The translations under genes were made by a program, and so were the position numbers. Below, in pieces: positions 23,043-35,000 of a stretch of 64,000 nt of DNA. The stretch is taken from positions 15,364,434-15,428,433 of the forward strand of contig NC_031502.1 in NCBI RefSeq assembly GCF_000237925.1, in the 5' to 3' direction. The DNA comes from Schistosoma mansoni (lineage: Eukaryota; Platyhelminthes; Trematoda; Strigeidida; Schistosomatidae). The notes under the pieces are model-generated. The model searched no databases. It was given only the letters and a program-made list of their open reading frames with translations, and had not been told where the DNA came from. Position 1 is the first letter of the stretch. The number at the start of each line of letters is the position of its first letter.

Positions 23043-26000
23043 CTGAAATAGAAATTATTACAACATATTATTACATCACATAATTTTTTATTTTAAAGAT
23101 ACTTCATTAGAAGAGGTTAGACGAAATTACACAGAACCATTGAGACGTTAACTTGTATGCTTAACAACTTAGGTAATTTAAAGATTATGAGGGAGTATAT
23201 AATCCACTAACCAGTCATCAAGTAGGTTCATTAAACACAGCAGCATTAAATATTTATTATTGATTGTTATTACTAAAAAAACTCCCACCAGTCGATATTT
23301 GAATTTCTTGGGAAGAGTAAGTTTTCTATTATTTCTAAGCGAATCCTTTTAATAATAAATATATTTTTTGTTATATCCCAATCAGTAGAAGATTGTATTT
23401 CTGACGTTTCGTAACTTAATGTCACCCACTTTTTCGGAGTAAATGATTAACCGAAGTCGGTTATTTATTTTCTCTGAAGAGGCGGGTTGTATTTAGTCAC
23501 GAACCGTCTGAAATCCAATTTTCTACTGATTGGGATGTATAGCTGACAATGAATTGTGTCAGCAAATAATTTCACTGTTTAAAAAGTTCCTATTTTGTCA
23601 AAAATCAACAGGAAAGTGTGTGACATTGAAAGATATCAGTATCACTTTTTAGTTGAATATCGAGAATTGGTTTAATATTTTTACTATATTGTATTTGCAA
23701 ATGATAAATGATGGCAGTTAGGTTTACGATCAAACAACTTATTTTCGCAAACCAGTTTAGTTAACAACCACAAAGCATCAACTTTTATCGTTTCTTTTGG
23801 TTAGATGCAGCCGATCTAACTGAATTTAAAGATTACAATTTGTTGACAAAGCAATATACCTCATATTGCTGGTATTGGAGAATATATAGATAAACCAATA
23901 AACTTCGAACCAAAGCCTTTCAAATCAGTTTTAATTAGAAATCTGCATAATAAGGCATTTAAACAGTATAACGAACACCTGATTTGAAACCATAAACTTA
24001 CGACATCACTGTTGGACTAACTGATGTTTGTGTGGGAAAATGTTGAGAAGCTACAGCTGCAGCTGCCGCAGCTGCAGCAGCCATTGCAGGTTGATTTGTT
24101 CCAGAAAGTGAGGCTTGGACTACCCCTGGTGTATTTGACCCACTGACTGAGACTTGACTAGCAGAAATTGAGGTATGAGCACCATTTGCCTGAATTTGTA
24201 CAGCATTAGCATTCTGAGAACCGGAAGCTGAACTAACAAGTACATTTGAGTTGCTAGTGACAGATCTGTTGGACGTTAAATTAGTAGCATTAAATGAATT
24301 CGTTGAATTTGAGAAAGCCCTCAACATATTTGCAGCTACAGCTGCAGCTGCTTGAGAAGGTGAAAAGGCTCCACACAATCCAACTGGATTCCCTGAAATC
24401 GACCCCGTCAAGTTTTCAATCGTATTCGTGGCAGGAAGACTTACAGGAGTAAACCCAGCAGCTACCGCCGCTGCTAGAGCCCTTTGATTTGCTTGAATCT
24501 GTTGCTGCTGTTGTTGAATACGATGCTGTAACTCTAGTTCAACACCCATATTTGAACTAGGATCAAACCACTGAACCTATCAAAGTGATGGAGAGACATA
24601 CATAAGATTCTCAGTTCATCAATCAAAAATAGAAATAAAATATCCACTAATGAAAATTTAGAGTTTCCTCTTTTGCGGTATAATATAAATTTAACTTTTA
24701 TCAACAACCGGTGTTGTTTGAAGAACAGGAATAGAAAATAGTTAGTGGATATATATTATATTATAGTTCAAGCTCCTAACGACTACGTATATATAGTAGA
24801 ATGTTTTAGTTTTGTGACCACCACTAAATCAGTCAGTCACATTTTCGAAACTCCGAAAATCTCTACTTATTAAAAAGTTTACTCAAAAATGATATTACTT
24901 CATAAATCCTCAAGTCTATTCAACACAGGTGTGTGAGTAAAAATATCAATAGACTGAGTTAGAAACAGCTTACTAAATATTACCAGTTGATGAAAATTTC
25001 AATTTATTCTGACTGCTAGAGTTTAACGTCTTAATCATAAAGCACTCGTCATCAGAATTCAGGATAATCGATTTCCTCTTCGAGAAAGCTTTGGGTGTTC
25101 ATCGATGAAACTTCTTTAGATAAAATAGTAGTAGAATATATTGTACTAAGTAGTAGTTACCCTGATGATTTCGGCTCGTGACGAAGCATCTTTTGAACTT
25201 TTTGTTCACAAAAGTCAGAACTTTTGCAGGTATCCAATGTGATTTAGTTTTATTAGAGTAACCTAACATTCTATGATCAAGAGATAGTATTGGCTGAATT
25301 AACCAGCATTTCAGATTTACAAATATTTTAACGCGCTTACTAGGTTCATACTGAGTGCTTATGGTAACATCATATTGGACATAATTGGAACATTTTTAAC
25401 CAATATTAGTGCATTAATCAATACTTTTACATAACATTATGGTCCTCGTCGAGAATTGTCTGAGTAATCACCCATTTCCAAGATTACAAGATTTTATATT
25501 CTCAGGTACTCGGCAGATAACAAACAAACCAGAGATATAAATATATAACTGAATCAGTCAGGACACAAATATATATCGTCTCATAGCGAGCTTGAATTAA
25601 TAAAAATAACACATAACTAGTTGTATAAACACCAGACTGTACACTATTTTAAGTGAAATTATGTTGACTAGTGTCATATTATTTTACTTGGCGCTTGTCT
25701 GAACCACTATTACTACAATAAGGGATAGATTGCTTACCAGTGGTGTATGACCATTCGGTCCTAAAAGAGTTCCCGTCTGGGGGAACATTGCCATAGCAGC
25801 CAAAGAATTTGTCAAACCGGGTGCTTGAGACGGTGATCCAAAATTTTGGATGGCGGTTGATGGTGTAGTTCCACTAACGGGCCCATTATTGGTCCCAAGG
25901 CATCCAGGACTTGGACTTCCAATCCCTCCAAACGCTGCAGCGGCATAACTAGCAAGTAAAGCTGCGGTGTTTGGGTCAGCTCCAGCTAAACAAAATGCAG

Positions 26001-29000
26001 CTGCAGCTGCAGGATTGTAATTTACCGGTGTTCCTGAAGCACTTGCCACTGCAGCTGCTAATAAAGCTTGGTTCGCATTAAAAGTATTACCAGCAGGCAT
26101 AGCAGCTATATTTGTAAGTGTTGGGTTGGTGGCTGCAAAACAAGCTTGATTTTGTAATAGTCCACCAAGTCCTGAACCGACAACCATAGATGCTAGGTTG
26201 CTGGGTGTTGGCATTGAAACTACTGGTAATCCACACGTAATACCTGCTGCACCACGCAACGCAGCAGCAGCCGCAGCTATCGCAGCTGTCGAAGACGTAC
26301 TTGGTACAAGCGCTCTGATACCTCGAAGCGTTGTTGCTGCTAAAATAAAAGAACAACCAGATGGTACTTAGGTTAGTTTGGGTTTAAATCAGAAAAAATA
26401 TTACAATGAAATGTTCAATATCGATTTTAGTATATTCTTAGGCGACAAAAATTGAAATTAATGACATTAATAAATAAAAATGTTTTGAAATACAAGCATT
26501 ATGAAGTGTTTATGAACTAACTCTATTTCTTATTGAAAAAATCAAATAACATTCCCAGAGAAGGTAAAAACGTCGAGTAACTTAATGTTTCACAAGTGAT
26601 GATAAACGGACCAGTCAAATGCAGCAGTGAAATTTTTCGAGAAATGGGGAAATGGATGAGTAAAAGGAGAGTGGATTTACTTCTATTTTTGTTCGCGAAT
26701 ACAGCCCAGAAATATTATTAGTCGTATAAAAATTTTATAAATATTATTCGTTTGGTGGTGCACAAAATGGATTGATTATGTCCAAACAACCAATAAAAAC
26801 TAGACAACACTGGACAACTGTTTTTAGAAGAATCAGATCCAGTACTCTCAATCATCACATGGGTAATTACCCTTCCAACCAATGAGTTGGTACTCAGTGG
26901 CTTACATTTTTGACTTTAGTCGACACGTGGTGTTATGCTAACACCATAAATTGCCATTGGTGTTATCTGTCCCACGATCGGCACGCATAAACTTCATCGG
27001 TCACGGCTTCTCAATAGAACTTCGAGGATCTCCTTTCGAAACTGACCAAACATTGTAAGTGAGAGTTTGTGGAAGTTGTTCAATACTTAGTTTACATTGA
27101 ATCAAGTTCCCCCATAGGAAAGCAATTCATTAATATACTTTGAAGTTTCTCTCTTCCTTAGACAGTGGGCAGTAAAAATTCACGTATTTGTATAGCATAA
27201 TTAGAGTGAGTTAAATGAAGGCTTTAACCTCAGTCTTTGAACCTTATGACGTTCACTGATATAGTGTATCTAAAATTCTAGTGAAATTCACCCTTCCTCA
27301 GAAACTGAAGCTAATCGTTTGGCATTGTACTCGCATAGGTTGTCGCTAATAATTAAAAGCAAGAATCTAACTTAGTTATGACAACTGACCATTGTAAAGA
27401 AGGGTGTAAGCTCAAATTTTAAACTAAAACGTTTTCACATGTGCTTTCATATTGATTACCAAAGTATTACACTCTTTACAGGCTATCATTAACGTTCAGG
27501 CACCAAAGACAATACATTATGATATTAAGTTGTAATGAGTAATGTTCACGCCAAACAATCTGATTGATATACCTGATCTGAGAACTCAACAGATAGATCT
27601 CACTTTTTATGTTTACACTAGTAATCCTTTGTTTAATGACAGTGAAAGCTTGATAAACAAATTATTCGACAAAGTGGATATCGTATCATTAAAAGTAACA
27701 GATGAATTTCATAATTTTGTTCATCTTAAAAAGCCACTAACTTAGTAGATTCTACAATTATTCATAATACTGAAGATTACAGACTTGATATACTCAGTGA
27801 ATATAATCAACATGTAATTATGCAACATATTTAATAGATAGACACCAGTCAGATTTATAAATTAAATGCTGGTAATCTAATCACTGTGTTGATCGACTTT
27901 TGTTTCCTTATCCATAGCTAATAATGTGATTTTAAAAAAGCTTTCTAGCATGGCTAATCATTATTAGTAACTGGGTCGTTCCAATAAAATTAATGGAGTG
28001 ATCTTTCTTATATTACGTAAGATTTCAATGAGAAAGCAATATATTTGAACCTTTGCAAACGATGTACACGATTAACATGCACTTAAAAAGACATGAAACT
28101 GTTGAAATAGTCTTATTATCTACCACACGAGTGGTTATGTTGACATTTGTAATGATGTACCACTGTTTTTGCCCAAAAGAAACATAATAAATAGGCGGTA
28201 TAGTTGTTTCCCAAAACTCTCATGAAACAATAATTGTGATCAAATTTCGAGGAGAACCAAACTCCAATAAGTATTACTCAAAGATTTTAAAAAATGTATG
28301 GACCCGTGCAGTAGCATTATTAATCTAGTAAGAAAATGGATAGACATGCAAACACAAAGGTTCAGATTTTTAGTACAAACATCAGTGTATCTAACCACTA
28401 TGTAGATACCAATAAGCAATTGAAACAGTAATGAAAGTAATTACCAATCCAATGTAAAACAAGCTAAAGTAACCGTTTTGAAATGTTCAGCGTAAATAAA
28501 TACAAACCGCAAAGACTTTGCCGATGAATCTAGGACAAAATAAAATTGTATAACAGATGAAGTTGATAATTGTCAATCAATTTGTATTTCTTATCACTTG
28601 TAAATCGGACTTGCATCTATCTAAACATCTCGACGTTAAGTTATTACGTGGTAGAACTTGAATTAGTTACATAATAGGCTTGTACAAGACTTCGAATATA
28701 CCTATTTAATGAATCTTAACAAACATAAAACTCATATCTAAGGCACCTTTCAGCTGTCTTTTAAAATGAGTAGCAGAAATTTGTTTTAAAATTTATTTTA
28801 GGGTGAAAATTTACAAAATATAAGTAATAAGCTATAAATAATTCATTGAGCATCAATTTTATTCGATGGACATCTGAAAACAAAACAGATGGTTAAGAAT
28901 TTCAGTTTGTCTCTACTCTTTTTATTTCAATATAAAACCTGAATTGTCACCAGCAGTATTTTGCTAAGTGTACCTGAGTTTTATTAGTTCCATTATCAAC

Positions 29001-32000
29001 AGTAACGAAGTACAGCTTTGTGAGTGAAGTGACCAAGGAGTGTTCATCTGTTGTATCAAACTGAAAGTTGAAAATCTTCTATACTTTGCTGAATGACTAA
29101 CTTTCGAAGTAAGCAATAGGATAATGCCAGTGTTCCTTAAGGATAGTGTATCTTCATCTTAGTTAAATTGGAAATTGAATACAAATGCCAACGTGTGAAA
29201 ATAATTCATGGTTCACTAACCTCTCTGCTGATCCTACCTGAAAATTATCGACAATCGCTTAATGCTTTTTAGATATCTACATAAAACCATATTCATAATC
29301 CATTGTATAACATATACCAGTGACAATAATATCCTATACGATGTAAATTGTAACTTTATAAAGCTTATAGATCATAACCAAACAGCAAAAATGACTTCAT
29401 AACTTACTCAACTATCCTTTATTAGATAAAAAGAAAGACACTATGTTTTTCGTTAAAAGAGATGAAGATAACTAGGCCAGATAAGGTTTCCGGTTTCCCC
29501 CACAATTCGCATAATCAGTCTCAAATTAGAAAGATTTCATGTAAGCCTCCTGATTGAAAGACATAATTAACCAGTACTTTAGTTAGTAATATGAAGTTGT
29601 GTCCATCACTGGACTTAAACACATCAAATACTTTCATATTATTGGTAGCCTAACCACATAACTCCTGAACTCCCCTTAACCTGGTTGAAGCTGATTTTCT
29701 CAACCATAGTACACTAAATTTAAGGTAATGAAGCATTACATGCATCAACTGATCAGTCTATCAAATGTTACACGTATCAGCATTAAAAAAACACTTTATC
29801 AACATAGAAACAGATAATTAATTACACATGCGAACCTGATTAAATCGCTTTCCTATGAACAAATGACGTGCCTCAAAAGTCATGCGTGTCAAATAGGTGT
29901 CGGAAAAACTCTAAACGTGAAACATGGATTAACTTTAAGCTGAAGGGTTTCATTCGATAACAGGAGCTTCAATATATATATATTGTCCATGTATGCCAAA
30001 AAATCTACAGTCACTCGAAAGGGAAAAACTAAAATGCCCTAAAGTTATATGTTAAAAAATCAAATTTTAAAGCTGCCATACAGATAACTTACTAGCTGAT
30101 TACTTTTTTCATTAATTTACAGAACTTTTATCAAGATTATACCACAGAAAAAGAATTGATAATGTACATCAGTATGTAACTTAAGCATCACAAATCAAAG
30201 ATGATTCAAACTACAATCAAGTTTACTTTTCAAATTATCAAAAAGATTGAGATATAACTGTGATTCATGAAGTTACCCACTTCAAGCTCTAAGTTATCGT
30301 TATACATTAATCTGTTGTAATTATGGTTTTAACATGCTTACGTAGTGAGTAGTTTCACTCTATATGCACTTGTGTTTAGTGCATTACCATACACACAAAC
30401 ACATTCACAAATGAATCAACAAATATTTGACTAAGTGACATAGGCTTTGCACACAGAATTGGGCATTCAAATACTGAAAAAGCTTATGTTCATTGACTGA
30501 TAACATACAGTGTTGTTTACCAGTATGTCGTCTTATGGGTATTGGACCGGTGATGTTAGTGAACGAAAGCGAATTTCAGCATACTAGAAACAGATCGTTT
30601 TGCACATAGAAGAATTATCAAAAATTAAAATTACTATGAAAATAATACAAAGTTTATGATATATTTCAAATATTTTGTTATTCATTCTCCACTATGTCAT
30701 CATTTTACTTGATTCATGATGCAAGATCTAAATATTAAAGTGTAGGAATGTTTCATCATGATGCCTATTTTGCTTTCTGATGCTTCATTTAAGAGGTGTA
30801 GTTGGTTAACTTAAACAAACGACTATCACCAATTAACAAGATGTGTTATCAGAGTATGAACACATGATATCTTGATTAGAAATTTTCTAACTCTTTTGGT
30901 GGAAAATCATTTTAAAATCAATCTAAAATATACACTGTAATTTGACATTTAGTATTCTCACCTAAAACATTGAAATCTGGCCAAACGATTATCGTGTTAT
31001 TTTCAAAGATCACAATTAAAGTCATGTCACCACACTATTAAGTGCAAATAACAGTTTTAGACAGTGAGTCATAACATGAATCTTATGAACTGGAGAAGCC
31101 AACTAATTTTCACCACTAGCTTAGAGTATATGAATTGTATGGATCTCATTTCGATAATAATTTCCAAAGGGTTTTTCCATAGCACAACGGCTTTTGAAGT
31201 GATTCATTTTCAGTCATGTTGTTCATCAAAGACTAATCAAACGTTGCTTTTAAGAGATTAATTCTGTTGAGAAGTTACCAAGTCGCTGAATGCTTTCTAA
31301 TATCCCACTGTCCATTAAGTAGGTTGACTGTATGACAAAGTTTGTTTAAGTATTAGTATATTGGTCTAAGGGGTCTTCAAATGAGCACATAATGTTCTTT
31401 AAGGAATTTCACAAATAGTGACTGAAAAGTGGAGTCGGCATGTCAACTGGAATTTTTGAAACATTAATTTTTAATTTTTTTTAAAAACATAATCGGTTAA
31501 CAGTCAATAAGTTAATTCTAAAATGAGTTTTAATTCCACGCTTAGGATAACACAACATTAAGGGGATTAAATAACAAGTTGACATAGGCGGGTGGTGAAT
31601 TTCAATAATTTACAGTATTTTAGGGTATCCAGAGTTGTATCAAAATGGGATTAGATAAATCCCTGAACACTCACCAATGGCTGGCCTGCAACTCAGCCTC
31701 TCAACTCTACTTTACGCTTGATCATCACATTAATGTAGATGACACTAAGAATATGTTTTCCTATATAACAAATCACTCAAGCAAAACTATCAGTTATTAC
31801 AATTTGATCCGATGATTTTTCAACCTAAAGTGTTTGTATCAGTTTATAGATTACAGATTTTTAATGAACATGGGTTATAGATTAAAACTGATGAAAACCT
31901 CTAAAAAATGAAAAAGCAATGGTCCGTTATTTTCTACTTTCAAACATATGGAAACTAACTCGAAGTAGTGAAACAACCTCAAGTTCATTAGAAAAAGTTC

Positions 32001-35000
32001 CATCTGTTGGTTAATAACTACTTGACTATTGGCAGTAAACGGATAGTTTTAAACAGTATGTAATGTTAAAAGATATACAGTATTTTAATTCCCAGAAGCG
32101 TTTTGTCTAATCTGAAGATTTTACCCTATCAAAGATACAATTTTCCATCATAGAAAGTACCAAGTCGATGCTTTATACAAATATTGATTCAGTGAGGCGA
32201 ATTTCAATAGGTTGTAATAAATCAAACAAATGAACACAGTTTTAATGTAGCATAGAGTTTTACACTCTTTTGAAAATACATCAATACGAATTGGAACATG
32301 TCAACACATTCATTTATTTCACATATACACTACATTAACTAAATTGATTTTTTTTATGTACCCTCCACTAACAAACAAACAAGCATCAAAGGTCATAGAA
32401 ATAATTGTGTATGTGGTTAGTATGATGGACTGAAAGTGAAATACAGAAAGTGTGACTCAGTTAGTTGAGGTCATGATTTTCTTTGTAAATATGTCTTCCA
32501 CAAATCCTTTTCATAAATAAGTGGAGATTTACTGTGCCAGTAACCTCAATTTAAGTAAACAAATATCGCATAGAGTGGGATGTTTAAACAATGTTTTTTT
32601 TCTTTTTTGCCTCGATAATCGAAAGTATATCATTTTACAATATCACAGTAGGATCCTACCTCAATTTTTCTACCTTCAACTACTGTGCCATTTAGATTTT
32701 CTCTTGCATGATCAGCTTCTTCCCCCGTTGCGAATGTGACGAAACCAAAACCCTATCAACAAACATAATGAATAGAGAGGAGGGTACTTGTTTAGATATA
32801 AGGCTTACGAAAGAAAATCAAAGTTTGAAAGAAGCCCCTGGAACAAAAAACGAGCGAAATAATGAAATCTGAACTAAACTGTCCAATAATGATATAAATA
32901 GGAGGAAAATTACTACGATTCCTATACCTTGACCAATCTTATTAAATAACTCTAATGACCGACTTTAGAGTTAATCTGTTAAAGTTTAACATGGAATAAG
33001 TAAGCATTACCTACTCAGTACTGGACGTAAAACTCACAAAATTAATCTCTTAAGTATTCATCAAGGTTAACTGATTCATGGTCCCCAGAATGCCAGGAGA
33101 TAAATATCAATGTGAGGTGGGTACTAAACAACAATCTTATCTGTCCACTTAGAATTAAAACTTTAGTTTCGACTTTATTTTATCGACTGAAATCCTATGG
33201 TAGTTAAAGTTAAAATCGGCTGTTCGAGCATTAAATACCTCCATAAAAAATTATAAAATATGGTCTTAATCCTAACAGAAGTTGGGGATGCGTTCTCAAT
33301 AGTAATCATAGAAAATAAGGAATATAATATGCAATAGACTCAGCAATTTAGTTTTTTCCTATTTCTGATCTAAATTTCTATTGTCAGTGATTTTTCACTT
33401 TGGATAATACTTCTTGATCCTTGGAATTTCAATTAACCAAAAACTTTCAAAAAGTATTTGCAGAAACAAAACCCGCAAATGTCAGTTACTACCAATAGTG
33501 ATCGTGAAGATTACTACTTCTTTCAACATGACTAGTGCGAGAGGATACAGACTATTGCAATCATTGATGCATATGTGGAGATTTCACCAGGACTTTAAAT
33601 AAAAAAGCATCACACTAAAAGTCACTTAATTAAACGTTTTATTATCTCTCGAAAATATTATTCAATGCAGATGATGTCTTCAGAATAACTAATAAATACT
33701 GCTAAAATTAAAAATGATAAAATATACCTTGGAACCACGTTCATTGAAAATAATTTCTACATCCAATATTGTACCAAATGGCTATAAGTGGTCAAAAGAA
33801 AGGAAAATAAAGGAAGATGCGTGACTAAATTTGTTCTCTTCAGTTACATTTCAAATTAATCATAAATATTAAAAAGTGACCACGAAAAATTGGATTCTTA
33901 AATTTTACTGTAATTAAAATTGGTTAATAGGTCAATGTAATTGGGCTTATGTTTGATAGTATTGGTTAGCTACCGATTTGTTTGCTTGCATACTTGTCAT
34001 GAGGAATAACCTCTTTATCAGTCTAATACATCATGAAAAGTTTTGGACATTTAGGGGATTAGTTATATCCAGCATACACTTGACCAAGTGAGAAGTATAT
34101 TCTAGTCTAACAAATGATACTGAAAAATAAAACTACTTATAATAACCTTATTTTTAAGTTTAATGTAAAATTTTGTACAACTTACTCCTAAAAGCTGACG
34201 AAGGTCTGCCTCTCTGAATCTAAATGGGATATTGGACACATGAAGACGTTTCGGCCCAACATTGACCAGATTAGCTGCTAAAGCGGCTGCTGTTCCGGAA
34301 TTCATGATTGAACTAGTAACCGAAGGTGAAGCACTAGATGTGATTGTAGTTGAAGTAATCAGTGGCAAGTTTAAATCTCCACATAAGGAAAATAATGGAA
34401 CTTTGTGATTCTGAGTTATAGAAGAGCTTGATGAAGTAAATGAGTAGCTCATTTCTGTTTTATCTTGTACATGAACATTAGAACTAGCATCTTTTGTTGA
34501 CAAGTCAGATAGGTGAGCCGTGTGGTTAACAGGATCAACATACGTAGAAACCGGTGATATTATTGTAGAATTTTTCGATGAGACGACCAAGGCCGCAGCT
34601 GCTGCTGCTACAGCAGCTTCCAATGAGGCAACCTAAATCAGATATTCAGAAATCTTTTAAAATTGTGGTTTTAATTAAATTCTTCAATTAAATACAGCTT
34701 TCTTCACATTCGAAGGTAAGTGATAACTTATGTAAATCCAGAGGCAAAACAGTTTTAGTATGATTAATGGTAGTTAAAAGAATTATCCCTCTGATAATTA
34801 AACTATGTGTTCACAAAATACTTTGGTAAGTAGATAAATAATGGTTAAAAAATCATTTTCAGCTCAAATTCCTCGAATTGCCGGTGAGATTTTAGACAAA
34901 TATTTAATTATCGTTAAATAAATCTCAAAACTTATGACTATCGTCTACATCAGTAGGATAGGTACATGTGGAATTGGTATATTTTTTCTCAGCTTTACTT

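Noticed and set aside
26087-26356. Minus-strand ORF beginning [10 protein letters not shown], superficially like the RBFOX NNATAR motif
   Set aside because: It is a shadow frame of the Ala-rich RBFOX exon (GCN codons read as Cys/Ser), and runs into the intron; the Ala-rich frame has consistent splice phases.
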